From positions 1 to 64,000 of the forward strand of contig NZ_KB895454.1 in NCBI RefSeq assembly GCF_000374865.1: 64,000 bases of DNA, read 5' to 3'. Source of the DNA: Arthrobacter sp. 135MFCol5.1. GTDB lineage: Bacteria; Actinomycetota; Actinomycetes; Actinomycetales; Micrococcaceae. Made by a program: the position numbers and the translations under genes. Under the pieces are notes generated by a model that saw only the letters and a program-made list of their open reading frames with translations, did not search any database and was not told where the DNA came from. Position 1 is the first letter of the stretch; each line of letters starts with the position of its first letter. This document shows, piece after piece, positions 26,405-35,536 of this stretch.

Positions 26405-26439
26405 GGGCAGGACAGGGGCCGTTGGACCCTGTCCTGCCC
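26405..26439. repeat. Perfect 13-bp inverted repeat upstream of the SDR gene
   Basis: GGGCAGGACAGGG (26405-26417), a 9-base loop, CCCTGTCCTGCCC (26427-26439). It lies between divergent genes, 62 bp before the SDR start, where a terminator is not expected, and has no U-tract. It may be an operator or a leader hairpin. Confidence 0.5.
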
Positions 26440-26500
26440 GCCAACACCCCCTCTACCGTGAAACCGAACACGTCACCGCAGCAACGCTTAAGGGGATCGA

Positions 26501-27280
26501 ATGACCCGGATATCAGTCGTCACCGGCGCCGCCTCCGGCATTGGCAAAGCAACCAAAGAGCTGCTGGAGCAGCGGGGCGGCCGCGTCATTGGCGTGGACA
26601 TCCACGGCACTGACGTGACCGCCGACCTTTCAACCCCCGCAGGGCGGACAGCCCTGGTGCAGGGAGTCCGGGACCTGGCGGGGCAGGTGGACGCCGTGTA
26701 CGCGGTGGCCGGCCTGGCCACCCCCACGCCGGCTACCGTGGCGGTGAATTTCTTCGGCACCGTCGCCACCCTTGATGGCCTGCGCCCGCTCCTGGCCGGA
26801 TCCCCTTCCCCGCGGGCCGTGCTGGTCTCCTCGATGGCCGCCCTGATGCCCAGCGACCCCGACCTCGTTTCCCTGCTCACGGCAGGGGACGAAGCGGCGT
26901 CGCTTGCCCGCGCCGAGGTCCTGGCCCGGGAACCGGAAACCACAGGGGGACTCATCTACGCCTCCACCAAGCTGGCGCTCTCACGCTGGGTCCGGCGGCA
27001 GGCAGCCACCCCGGAATGGGCCGGCGCAGGCATCCCGCTCAACGCCGTCGCCCCCGGCATCATTGCCACCCCCATGACGGCGGGCCTGATTGACACAGCC
27101 GAAGGCCGGGAAGCCCTGCTTGCGATGGTCCCGATGCCGTTGAACGGCATCGCCGAACCGATCGCCGTGGCCCGCCTGCTGGCCTGGCTCGGCGGCGAGG
27201 AAAATACCCACCTGTGCGGCCAGGTGGTTTACATCGACGGCGGCAGCGACGCCGTCCTGCGCGGCGACTCCGTCTGGTAA
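26501..27280 (+). CDS. Short-chain dehydrogenase/reductase
   Basis: A 259-residue SDR. The cofactor motif is TGAASGIG (residues 8-15), the acidic Asp in VIGVDIHGTD suggests NAD(H), and the catalytic Tyr-Lys is in IYASTKLALSRW with SSMAAL upstream. VYIDGGSDAVLRGDSVW closes the protein. The arrangement with a long insert before the YxxxK resembles 3-alpha-hydroxysteroid dehydrogenase/carbonyl reductase-like SDRs. Start ATG follows AAGGGGATCGA. Substrate not predictable. Confidence 0.9.
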   Translation: MTRISVVTGAASGIGKATKELLEQRGGRVIGVDIHGTDVTADLSTPAGRTALVQGVRDLAGQVDAVYAVAGLATPTPATVAVNFFGTVATLDGLRPLLAGSPSPRAVLVSSMAALMPSDPDLVSLLTAGDEAASLARAEVLAREPETTGGLIYASTKLALSRWVRRQAATPEWAGAGIPLNAVAPGIIATPMTAGLIDTAEGREALLAMVPMPLNGIAEPIAVARLLAWLGGEENTHLCGQVVYIDGGSDAVLRGDSVW

Positions 27281-27393
27281 CCCCGCAGCCACCCGGGCTG
27301 CACGGCCTCCCGGCCTGATCCACGGCGTCGGCGCGGGACAGGCGCCCCGCCCCGGCCGTGGGGCTATGGTGGTGCCTATGCGAAGGTGCGCCG

Positions 27394-28287
27394 ATGGCTG
27401 ATGGACTGACGACGGGCGCCTTGGAGTGCCTCTACACGGGAACCGTCTGGGCAGAAGGGCCCCTGTGGGTACCCTCGACGCAGACCGTGCGCTGGAGCGA
27501 CATCCCCAACAACCGCATCCTGGAATTCGACCCCGCCACCGGTGCCGTCCGCGACTACGCGCAGAACGTCGAATTCACCAATGGGCGCACGCTCGACCAC
27601 GACGGCAGCGTGGTGCAGTGCAGCCACGGCCGACGCCGGGTGGAACGGGACAGGAACGGCACCGTGACCGGCCTGGTTGATTCCTTCCGGGGCCACAGGC
27701 TGAACTCGCCCAACGACGTGGTCATTGCCGGCGACGCGTCCATCTGGTTCACCGACCCGCCCTACGGCATCCTTCCCGGCACCACGGAAGGGCACGAGGG
27801 CGAGCAGGAATACGGAGGCTGCTACGTGTTCCGTCTCGATCCGGCGTCCGGAAACCTTGACGCCGTGATCACCGACCTCGTGCACCCCAACGGGCTGGCG
27901 TTCTCCCCGGACGAGACTGTCCTGTACGTGGCGGACACCGCCGGGCCCAGCCACGGGGTGCCGCTGAGGATCGTGGCCTACGACGTTCGCGATGCCGCCT
28001 GCGGGCCCGGCCGCGTCGTGGTGGAACTCCCCGACGGGCGGGCAGCCGACGGCCTCCGGGTCGATGTCGAGGGCAGGATCTGGACCTCCGCAGGCCCCGC
28101 CGTCAGGATCTACTCACCATCTTTCGAGCTGCTGGCTTCCATCGACGTCCCGGAGACGGTTTCCAACCTCTGCTTCGGCGGCCCGGACGGCCGGGACCTC
28201 TATCTCACCGCGACCACCAGCCTGTACCGGATCCGCACCAGAACCCGCGATGCGGCCGGCCGGAACATTCCATCAACCCACCCCTGA
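27394..28287 (+). CDS. SMP-30/gluconolactonase-family lactonase
   Basis: A 297-residue six-bladed propeller. WAEGPLWVPSTQTVRWSDIP carries the N-terminal metal-binding Glu, HRLNSPNDVVIAGDASIWFTDPPYG the Asn/Asp metal site, and LVHPNGLAFSPDETVLYVAD the third blade motif. Family members hydrolyse sugar lactones with Ca2+ or Zn2+. ATG 27394 has GAAGG upstream. The aldo/keto reductase gene begins 14 bp after its stop; together they could oxidise an aldose and open the lactone. Confidence 0.9.
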   Translation: MADGLTTGALECLYTGTVWAEGPLWVPSTQTVRWSDIPNNRILEFDPATGAVRDYAQNVEFTNGRTLDHDGSVVQCSHGRRRVERDRNGTVTGLVDSFRGHRLNSPNDVVIAGDASIWFTDPPYGILPGTTEGHEGEQEYGGCYVFRLDPASGNLDAVITDLVHPNGLAFSPDETVLYVADTAGPSHGVPLRIVAYDVRDAACGPGRVVVELPDGRAADGLRVDVEGRIWTSAGPAVRIYSPSFELLASIDVPETVSNLCFGGPDGRDLYLTATTSLYRIRTRTRDAAGRNIPSTHP

Positions 28288-28301
28288 ACGTGAGGACATC
28301 C

Positions 28302-29333
28302 ATGCAGTACAGAACCCTGGGCCACAGCGGCACTGTCGTGACCAACTACGCGCTCGGAACCATGACGTTCGGCGCGGAAGCCACTGAGGAAGATTCGCAC
28401 GCCATCCTGGACAGCTACTTCGCCGCGGGCGGAAACTTCATCGACACCGCCGACGTCTACAGTTCGGGCACGTCGGAGGAGACCATTGGCCGCTGGCTGG
28501 CCCAGCGTCCCGCGCTCCGGGAAACAGCGGTCATCGCAACCAAGGGACGCTTCCCCATGGGAACGGCACCGAACGACGTCGGAACCTCGCGGCGGCGCCT
28601 GACGCGCGCCCTGGACGATTCCCTCCGCAGGCTGGGCGTGGACCAGATCGACCTCTACCAGCTGCACGCGTGGGACCCCATCACGCCGCTGGAAGAGACC
28701 CTCCGCTTCCTCGACGACGCCGTGAGCCGGGGCAAGATCGCCTACTACGGTTTCTCCAACTTCCTCGGCTGGCAGCTGACCAAGGCCGTCCACACGGCGC
28801 GCAACCAGGGCTGGAGCGCGCCCGTGAGCCTGCAGCCGCAGTACAGCCTGCTGGTCCGGGACATCGAATTCGAGATTGTCCCCGCGGCCCTCGACGCAGG
28901 GATTGGCCTGCTGCCGTGGTCCCCGTTGGGCGGCGGCTGGTTGTCCGGCAAGTACAAGCGGGACCAGCGTCCGGCCGGCGCAACCCGCCTCGGTGAAAAC
29001 CCCGAACGCGGCATGGAGGCGTGGAAGGCACGCAATGACAACCCCCGGACCTGGGCGGTCATTGACGCCGTCGAAAACATCGCCGCCGGCCACGGGGTAA
29101 GCCCCGCCCAGGTGGCCCTGGCCTGGCTCGCGGACCGGCCGGCCGTGACCTCGGTGATCCTGGGAGCCCGCACCACCGAACAGCTGGCCGACAACATGGC
29201 TGCTGCCGACCTGCGGCTCAGCAGTGAAGAAGTCGGCAGGCTGACCGAGGCCAGCCTGCCGCAGACGGGGGTCTACCCGTATGGGCCGATGGCGCAGGAG
29301 CAGCGCAGCCGCAAAATGGAGGGCGGCCGCTAG
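28302..29333 (+). CDS. Aldo/keto reductase (Kv-beta-like)
   Basis: A 343-residue NADPH-dependent oxidoreductase. ATG 28302 is selected because GAGGA is well placed; GTG 28290 is possible. FIDTADVYSSGTSEETIGRW holds the catalytic Asp and Tyr, ATKGRFPMG the Lys, and DLYQLHAWDP the His. WSPLGGGWLSGKYKR and ILGARTTEQLADN fit the NADP-binding C-terminus of the AKR Kv-beta/YajO-type group. Co-transcribed with the SMP-30 lactonase upstream. Confidence 0.92.
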   Translation: MQYRTLGHSGTVVTNYALGTMTFGAEATEEDSHAILDSYFAAGGNFIDTADVYSSGTSEETIGRWLAQRPALRETAVIATKGRFPMGTAPNDVGTSRRRLTRALDDSLRRLGVDQIDLYQLHAWDPITPLEETLRFLDDAVSRGKIAYYGFSNFLGWQLTKAVHTARNQGWSAPVSLQPQYSLLVRDIEFEIVPAALDAGIGLLPWSPLGGGWLSGKYKRDQRPAGATRLGENPERGMEAWKARNDNPRTWAVIDAVENIAAGHGVSPAQVALAWLADRPAVTSVILGARTTEQLADNMAAADLRLSSEEVGRLTEASLPQTGVYPYGPMAQEQRSRKMEGGR

Positions 29334-29356
29334 GAACGGCGGCGGTGCGTGGGCCT

Positions 29357-29599
29357 TTACGCCGGGTGCTTCAGCACATCGGGCAGTTGGTCCACGTACA
29401 CCGTCTGCGGCGGGTCGTAGTAGATCACCAGCACTTCCTCGCCCACCGCGAAGCCGCTTATTTTGTCATACGGGTAGGCGTGGAACGCCATGATGCCGCC
29501 CAGGTACGGCAGCATGACCTCCCCGATGGTGCCCGGCCCGATGCGGCCGGTCACCCGCCCAATCTTTCCCGTCAGGCTCCGGTCCACCTCTTTGTGCAT
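29357..29599 (-). CDS. NfeD-like small protein, flotillin partner
   Basis: An 80-residue protein with a beta-rich sequence (GKIGRVTGRIGPGTIGEVML, FAVGEEVLVIYYDPPQTVYV) like the OB-fold C-terminal domain of NfeD/YuaF proteins, but without membrane helices. It starts 9 bp after the flotillin stop and is clearly in the same transcript. NfeD-flotillin operons are known from many bacteria, where the NfeD protein modulates the membrane microdomain scaffold. Family assignment is by pattern only. Confidence 0.7.
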   Translation of the reverse strand: MHKEVDRSLTGKIGRVTGRIGPGTIGEVMLPYLGGIMAFHAYPYDKISGFAVGEEVLVIYYDPPQTVYVDQLPDVLKHPA

Positions 29600-29608
29600 C
29601 GGCGGTCC

Positions 29609-31042
29609 CTACGCGCCCGGAGCCTTGGGCGCACGCTTATCCTCGCCGCCCTTGCGGAGCGCTGACGAGAGGGCCGGCAGATAGTCACCCACCTGGGCCA
29701 GGATCCCGCCCAGCATCTTGTTGACCCCCTCGCCGCCGTTCAGGACCGTCATCTGCCCCACGTGGGAGAAGGGCTCGGCCGCTGCGGCGATGATCGCGGG
29801 CATGTTTTCGGCGAGCTGCTGCGAAATCACGGCGTCTTGGTTGGTTCCCAAAGCCTCGGCCCGGGCCTTGATGCCGTCCGCCTCTGCCAGGGCCTTGGCC
29901 TTGATTGCCGAGGCTGCCGCGTCGCCCTTGGCCTTGGTGGCTGCGGCCTCGGCCTCACCGGTGACCTTCGTGGCGCCGGCGGCAGCAGCTGCGGCGTTGG
30001 CGTTGGCCTGCGCCTGCAGTTCCGTTCGGCGGGCATTGGCCGTGGCCTCAAGCTCGGTGCGCCGGGCCAGGGCCTCTGCGGCGGAGATGTCGGCGGCCTT
30101 TTGGCCCTCCGCGTCGGTGCGCTTGGCGTACGCTTTCGCATCGGCAGGCTTCCGGATGGTGGTCTGCAGCTTCTGCTCTTCCCGGTCCGCCTCCAGCTTG
30201 GCAACTTCGGTCTCCTGAACCACCACCTGTTGCCGGGCCGTGGCCTCCGCCAGCGGGCCGGCCTGCGCAGCGTTGGCTTTGGCGCGTTCGGCGTTCGCCT
30301 GGGCCACTGACTGCCTGATCGCCGAGACGCTCTGCGCGTCGGCAATCAGCGCGGCAGCCTCCGCCTCCTTTTCGGCCGCCTCGCGGTTGCGGGTGGCCTC
30401 GGCAATGCGGGCCTCCATCTTCACCTGCGCGATGTGCGGCTTGGCGATGTTCTGGATGTACCCGGTGGGGTCCTGCAGGTCCTTGATCTGCAGCGAATCC
30501 ACCACGAGGCCCAGCTTCTCCATTTCCACGCCGCTGGCGCTGCGGACCTGCGAACCCAGCTTGTCGCGCTCGCGGATGATTTCCTCCATGGTCATGCTGC
30601 CAATAATGGACCGCAGGTGCCCTTCAAAAACGTTATAGACCTGGCTTTCCATTTTTGGTTGCTGGCCCAGGAAACGTCGGGCCGCATTGGCAATAAAAGG
30701 CGGGGCATCGCCGATTTTGTAAATGACAACCCCTTCCACGATCACTTGGATGCCTTGGGAAGTAACGCAGGACACTTTGAGCTCAGTCTCATTCAGCGTG
30801 AGCGAGAGGGTCCGCACCGTCTGGAGTCCGGGCAGCACCAGGGCGCCCTTGCCGGTGACGATCTTGAAGTCCATTCCGGCCCGGGTTTCGAGGGTTCCGC
30901 GGGTCAGCCCGGAAATGATCAGGGCTTCGTTGGGTTCGGCCACCTTCCACATCAGTTTTGTTGCCGTCCAAATGAATCCGATGGCGACGAGCACCGCCAG
31001 AATGGTGGCAATAAGCGGGAAGAATGCGGTGAAATCCGGCAT
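29609..31042 (-). CDS. Flotillin-like SPFH-domain membrane scaffold protein
   Basis: A 477-residue protein. ATG 31042 (MPDFTAFFPLIATI) follows AAAGGA; the frame is open further but the membrane segment at residues 5-28 is the natural N-terminus. An SPFH/Band 7 domain spans ~30-200 (VAEPNEALIISGLTRG, MTMEEIIRERDKLGSQVRSA, LGLVVDSLQIKDL), then a long Ala/Glu/Lys coiled coil (~215-400) and a short C-terminal helix. Flotillins organise membrane microdomains. A small NfeD-like gene follows. Confidence 0.92.
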   Translation of the reverse strand: MPDFTAFFPLIATILAVLVAIGFIWTATKLMWKVAEPNEALIISGLTRGTLETRAGMDFKIVTGKGALVLPGLQTVRTLSLTLNETELKVSCVTSQGIQVIVEGVVIYKIGDAPPFIANAARRFLGQQPKMESQVYNVFEGHLRSIIGSMTMEEIIRERDKLGSQVRSASGVEMEKLGLVVDSLQIKDLQDPTGYIQNIAKPHIAQVKMEARIAEATRNREAAEKEAEAAALIADAQSVSAIRQSVAQANAERAKANAAQAGPLAEATARQQVVVQETEVAKLEADREEQKLQTTIRKPADAKAYAKRTDAEGQKAADISAAEALARRTELEATANARRTELQAQANANAAAAAAGATKVTGEAEAAATKAKGDAAASAIKAKALAEADGIKARAEALGTNQDAVISQQLAENMPAIIAAAAEPFSHVGQMTVLNGGEGVNKMLGGILAQVGDYLPALSSALRKGGEDKRAPKAPGA

Positions 31043-31279
31043 GACCAGGTCCTTTCGATGCCGCGGAACAGGCATCACGGTAAAGCCCCAATAAATGCAG
31101 CCGTCGGGAATTCCGCCGTAGAAATAAACCTCGCCGTCGGCGCGCCCGGCCAGCTGTTGTAGACAGTCTGGTTGGGCCCCGCCCAAGAGTCCAGAGCTGG
31201 GCTGATATTTGCCTGCGGCAACAGAAAACGGGGCGGCCTGCGGGGGAGTCGGCGGCTGTCCAGTCTTGGCCGGCGAGCC

Positions 31280-32563
31280 TCACCGTCCGGCGGCGGCAGT
31301 GAAGGAGTCCACGACCGGCCACAGTACCTCGGGGTGCCGGATATCGCTGTGGGCGCCGGCGAAGGGGTTCTGGTCCTGGGATATCACCGCATTGGCGTCA
31401 AGGCAGTAGAACCCGCCCGCGCTGAATCCGTAGGACTCACCCGGCCGGCGCATGGGGACCGTCGTTGCGCCGGCCTGCTGGTAGCCGTCATGGCCCATCC
31501 CCTCCCAGCGGTACATGAAGTCGTGTACGTCCTCGTTGTCCTGGCGCTGGAGGAAGCTTGCCGTCGGATACCAGGTCCCCACCGCGCGGTCGGCTTTGCT
31601 GAAGGAGGCGATGAACGGCCCGTCCACCCGGCCGGCACAGGATGCCAGGAGGCCCGACCGTGCGGGATCGGTGGGGAGCGGGGACGCAAAACTGAAGTGT
31701 GAGAAGGCTCCTTGGATGAGGTAGAGCAGCTTGACGGGGCTGGCAGGGCCGGCAGCGGAGGCCGGCAGCCCGGCGAGCGCGTTGGCCACCAGCCGGGCCC
31801 CGAAGCTGTGCCCCATCAGGTAGATGCGCGGTTGGCCGCCGGGTCCTGCGAGGGAACCGAGGTACGGGCCCAGTCCCTTGCTGCCGATGACGCCGGCACG
31901 GTTCTTCATTTCGTAGTAACTGAACGCGCGCAGCACCTCACGCGCGCCTTTCCACAGCATGCCGAAGGGGTTCCCGATGTCCTGCGCACTCGACTGCGAC
32001 GGGGCGGCGAGCGCGGCGGCGTGGGTCAGGAGGGGCGCTGTGGTGGCTGCCAACGCTGCCTGCAGGTTCGAGTCCTCGGATTCCGGCGGCGGCACGGGGG
32101 AGCTGACCAGCCGGAGCGCAAGGTGGTGGAAGCGTTCGAGTTCCTGCGGATCTTCCGGTTGCCGGTCCAGCAGGTCTCCGATCGCGCCGAGGTCCTGCTC
32201 GTTCCGGGGGAACGCCGGAGCCAGGTGCGCCGCCAGTGCCGCCCCCGTGGACGGGGCCGCCGGCGCGGCGGTTGCCTGGTCCTCGGGAAAGAGCAGGGAC
32301 GGCCAGATGATTCCGACGGCGGCGCAGCCTTCCGCCTGTTGTCCCAGCTGGCCGGACAGATTGCCGAACATCCACTGGTAGAGGCTGCGCGCGGACTGGA
32401 CATCGCTGTTCCAGCCGTGGGAGAAGACGAAAAGGTCACGGATGCCGCCGTCCGCAACGGCGGCGGCCAGGGAAGCACCGTCTGCCGGGTTTCCAGGGTC
32501 TGGGCTGCCATCGGCGGCGAAGGCCAGCTCGTAGTAGTCGAGGTCACCGATGCGACCGGTCAT
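31280..32563 (-). CDS. Intracellular alpha/beta hydrolase
   Basis: A 427-residue protein without signal peptide or membrane segment. DLFVFSHGWNSDVQSAR gives the strand-and-oxyanion region and YLMGHSFGARLVANAL the nucleophile elbow (Ser253). A ~100-residue Ala/Pro/Glu-rich insert separates them. It resembles serine esterase/lipase-like hydrolases (DUF900-like) but I cannot name a substrate. It begins 23 bp after the subtilase stop on the same strand, so the two are probably one operon. Confidence 0.78.
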   Translation of the reverse strand: MTGRIGDLDYYELAFAADGSPDPGNPADGASLAAAVADGGIRDLFVFSHGWNSDVQSARSLYQWMFGNLSGQLGQQAEGCAAVGIIWPSLLFPEDQATAAPAAPSTGAALAAHLAPAFPRNEQDLGAIGDLLDRQPEDPQELERFHHLALRLVSSPVPPPESEDSNLQAALAATTAPLLTHAAALAAPSQSSAQDIGNPFGMLWKGAREVLRAFSYYEMKNRAGVIGSKGLGPYLGSLAGPGGQPRIYLMGHSFGARLVANALAGLPASAAGPASPVKLLYLIQGAFSHFSFASPLPTDPARSGLLASCAGRVDGPFIASFSKADRAVGTWYPTASFLQRQDNEDVHDFMYRWEGMGHDGYQQAGATTVPMRRPGESYGFSAGGFYCLDANAVISQDQNPFAGAHSDIRHPEVLWPVVDSFTAAAGR

Positions 32564-32586
32564 GGCTGCTCCTGGCTGGTGGGTGG

Positions 32587-34119
32587 TTAGATCGAGTTCA
32601 GGACCCGCATCAGGTCCACCAGGCCGCTGCCTTGGAAGAACGGGTGCCGGCCCAGAGAGCTTGCATTTTGCATGAACAGGTCTTTGACCACCTCAGGCTT
32701 GCCGATGAATTCCGGCCGTGCCGAGAGGAACGCGGCGATGGCTCCTGAAACGTGCGGGGCAGCCATCGAGGTTCCGCTGTCCTCGACGTAGCAGGGCATG
32801 GGAGCGGTCGCGTCCTTGAAGCCCGGGACCTGGCTGCGGGTCTTTCCGGCTGCTGCTGACGTGATGCGCTCGCCGGGGGCTACAAGATCCGGCTTCAGGC
32901 GCCCGTCAAGGGTGGGCCCCTTGGAGGAGGTATAGGACACCCCGAAGACGTGCGGCTGGTCCCGGTGCGTTGAGCCGACCGTGATGGCCTTGGCTGCGTT
33001 TCCCGGGTCGGTGATGGTGGAGAGCCGGCCGTAGAAGTCGCCGTTATCGTCCCGGGCGTCGCCACCGTTGCCTGCGCTGACCACCACCACGACGCCGGAG
33101 CCCACCAGCAGGTCGATCTCCCGGCACAGGGGGCTTTGGCCGGCTGCGAAGTCACCGGGGTACCAATCGCAGCCGAGCGAGAGGTTGACGCCGTGGATCA
33201 CCATGTTGCGGCCGTAGGAGTTGACCGCCCTGACGTAGTTCAGTGCGGCGATCACGGCGCTGGACAGCGTGTGCTCCTGGTTGTTGAGGACCTTCAGGCT
33301 CACCAGCAGGGCCTCGGAAGCCAGGCCGGCCAGAGACCGGCCGGGGTCCAGTTCCCGCGGTGTCCATTCAGGCAGCCCGTCCGGGGTGGAGCGGCTCATC
33401 ATGATGACTGCCGCCGGGGGAGCGGAGCCGGCGATGATCCCTGCCACGTGTGTCCCGTGTCCGACGTCGTCCACCAGGGCAGGTGCCGGGTCCTGCGGGA
33501 CCAGGTCCTTGGCTGAGCGGACGGCTCCTGCGTCCTGGGGAGCCGAGCCGTCGGCATCCGGGCCGGAGACCAGAGCCGTGAAGTCGCGGTGGAGATCCGC
33601 CACCCGCGGGTCATGCAGGTTGTCAGCTTTTCCCGCGTGGACAGGAAGGAAATGCGGGTGCGTGCCGTCGATGCCCGAGTCGATGACGGCCCATACACAT
33701 CCGCGGCCCGAGGCCCCGAATGTGCGCAGGGCGGCATCGGCCTGCACGGTGGCGGCCGACCTGTCGATGTGCGGACGCACAATGTAGTCGGGCCACACAC
33801 GGTAGATGGTGCGCTCCGCAACCCCGTGTGCCGCATCTGCGGCCAGGAGGTCGGTCAGCTCGTCGGGCCGGAGCCGGCACTGGAGGTACAGGGTTGAGAC
33901 CTGCAGCGGCGGGGCAGGCGGATCCGCAACCGATGAAAAGGTGTCGTTGAAGAGCGTGGCGAACCGGGCCCCCGCGGATGTGGCCAGCGTCCCGTGCCCC
34001 ACCTGCAGTTCCACCAGGACGGCCTGCCGCTGGTTGCCGTCGGTGTGGACCAGAAGGTCGTGTCCGCGCTGCTCTGAATTGTTGCGGGGCCTCAGCAGTG
34101 AGCTCACCAAACGCGTCAT
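32587..34119 (-). CDS. S8 (subtilisin-like) serine peptidase without signal peptide
   Basis: A 510-residue subtilase. ATG 34119 has GGAG at good spacing. The triad is intact: Asp147 in WAVIDSGIDGTHPHF, His221 in DVGHGTHVAGIIAG and Ser451 in DSGTSMAAPHVSG, with oxyanion Asn351 in SAGNGGD. Residues 1-135 do not look like a secretion signal or standard inhibitor propeptide, so the enzyme appears cytoplasmic or activated by an unknown N-terminal domain. It is followed at once by an alpha/beta hydrolase gene. Confidence 0.9.
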   Translation of the reverse strand: MTRLVSSLLRPRNNSEQRGHDLLVHTDGNQRQAVLVELQVGHGTLATSAGARFATLFNDTFSSVADPPAPPLQVSTLYLQCRLRPDELTDLLAADAAHGVAERTIYRVWPDYIVRPHIDRSAATVQADAALRTFGASGRGCVWAVIDSGIDGTHPHFLPVHAGKADNLHDPRVADLHRDFTALVSGPDADGSAPQDAGAVRSAKDLVPQDPAPALVDDVGHGTHVAGIIAGSAPPAAVIMMSRSTPDGLPEWTPRELDPGRSLAGLASEALLVSLKVLNNQEHTLSSAVIAALNYVRAVNSYGRNMVIHGVNLSLGCDWYPGDFAAGQSPLCREIDLLVGSGVVVVVSAGNGGDARDDNGDFYGRLSTITDPGNAAKAITVGSTHRDQPHVFGVSYTSSKGPTLDGRLKPDLVAPGERITSAAAGKTRSQVPGFKDATAPMPCYVEDSGTSMAAPHVSGAIAAFLSARPEFIGKPEVVKDLFMQNASSLGRHPFFQGSGLVDLMRVLNSI

Positions 34120-34209
34120 GCCATTCTCCGGTCTCACTGAAGTGCTGCCACCAATTATGGGCAGCGGCCCCGGCATGTCAATACGGCGCGGGCCGCCCTA
34201 CCATGAGGT

Positions 34210-35382
34210 GTGGGCTCGAAAAACCGCATCGTGAGGCGGGCGGCGCTCGCGGTGGCACTCTCCGTCTCCGGCTGCACCTACACGGACGACCCCCTTCCGC
34301 CCGGTACCTTTCCCCCTGCCTTGGAGCCTATGGTGCAGCAGATCCAGCTGTTCCTGAACCAGGGCGCCGTCTCGGCCGTTGTCCAGGTCCGGTGGCCGGG
34401 CGGCGAATGGTCACAGGCCTTTGGCGTGCGCGACCTCGACTCCCTGGACCCGGCGCAGCCCACGGACAGGGTGGAGATAGCAGGCGTCACCCAAGCGATG
34501 ACCGCCGTCGCGGTGCTTCGGCTCGTCGATGACCATCTCATCGGCCTTGATGACCCTGTTATCGACGCCGTCCCTGAACTCGCGGGCCTGCTGCGGCCGC
34601 CCGGACCGCTCACTGTGCGCCAGTTGCTGAGTCACACTTCCGGGATGCCGGACGCCGCCACGGCACTGCCCCATGACGTGGACTTCCGCCCGGCACTGTC
34701 GCAGGCCCTGGACCTCGAGCAGCAGGTGCAGGCCGCCGGGACGCTGCCTTGGCGGGCCTCCGACGTCGGACTGTTCACATACTCCACCACCGACTACGTG
34801 GTCCTGGGCCTCGTGGTGGAAGCCTTGCGCCATAAGCCATTCGCGCAGGTCATGCTGGAACAGGTGTTCTCCCCGTTGGGGCTGAAGGACAGCACCCTGG
34901 ACCGGCCGGACGCGCGGGCACCAAACATCCTCCATGGCTACGTCACCCTTCACGGCGAGCGTATCGACACCACCGACGACGCGTCCGTCGCCGGCTCCCC
35001 GGCATCCGGTGTGGTGTCAACGGTGGCGGACCTGAACCGTTTTATGGCCGCACTCCTCCAAGGCCGGGCCGTTTCCCCGTCCTCGCTGCGGGAGATGAAG
35101 ACCAGCCCCGGCTTTGGCCGCTTCGGGCTGGGATTGTGGCGCTTCGCGGATCAGTGTTCACCGGCCATGCGGCAGGAAGGCAAGGGCTCGTTCCGGGACT
35201 TCCAGACCGTTGCCGTCAGCAGCGACGACGGGCGCTACCAAGCCGCAATGACGGTCACGGCGCCGCCCATGCCCGGCGAGGTTGAAGACCCCGCCAGCAC
35301 CGGCCGCCGGGACCTCCTCAACGGCCAGATCGAGTCCACCCTCAACGAGGCGCTGGACAGGCTCTGCCAGCCTGCCCGCTGA
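34210..35382 (+). CDS. Class C beta-lactamase-fold lipoprotein lacking catalytic residues
   Basis: A 390-residue lipoprotein (lipobox SVSGC, Cys22) with the serine beta-lactamase/D-Ala-D-Ala carboxypeptidase fold: LDDPVIDAVPELAGLL, TVRQLLSHTSGMPD and LFTYSTTDYVVLGLVVEAL all align with family motifs. At the active-site helix the usual Ser-x-x-Lys is replaced: the segment reads VEIAGVTQAMTAV, giving Gly92 and Gln95, and the Tyr-x-Asn motif reads Tyr-Ser-Thr (191-193). The protein is therefore probably non-catalytic, perhaps a binding or regulatory protein at the cell surface. The GTG start looks leaderless. Confidence 0.85.
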   Translation: MGSKNRIVRRAALAVALSVSGCTYTDDPLPPGTFPPALEPMVQQIQLFLNQGAVSAVVQVRWPGGEWSQAFGVRDLDSLDPAQPTDRVEIAGVTQAMTAVAVLRLVDDHLIGLDDPVIDAVPELAGLLRPPGPLTVRQLLSHTSGMPDAATALPHDVDFRPALSQALDLEQQVQAAGTLPWRASDVGLFTYSTTDYVVLGLVVEALRHKPFAQVMLEQVFSPLGLKDSTLDRPDARAPNILHGYVTLHGERIDTTDDASVAGSPASGVVSTVADLNRFMAALLQGRAVSPSSLREMKTSPGFGRFGLGLWRFADQCSPAMRQEGKGSFRDFQTVAVSSDDGRYQAAMTVTAPPMPGEVEDPASTGRRDLLNGQIESTLNEALDRLCQPAR

Positions 35383-35536
35383 GCACAAACGCGCCGGTCA
35401 GCCGCGCCTAAGGCCGCACCCGGGGCCTGTCCGGATGGTCCCCGCGGATCTACACTGAAGCATCCCGCGACACGTTGCGGCCGGGGAAAGCTGGCGTGGG
35501 AACAGAGGATCAACTACATCGCTGGAAGGGCGGACC

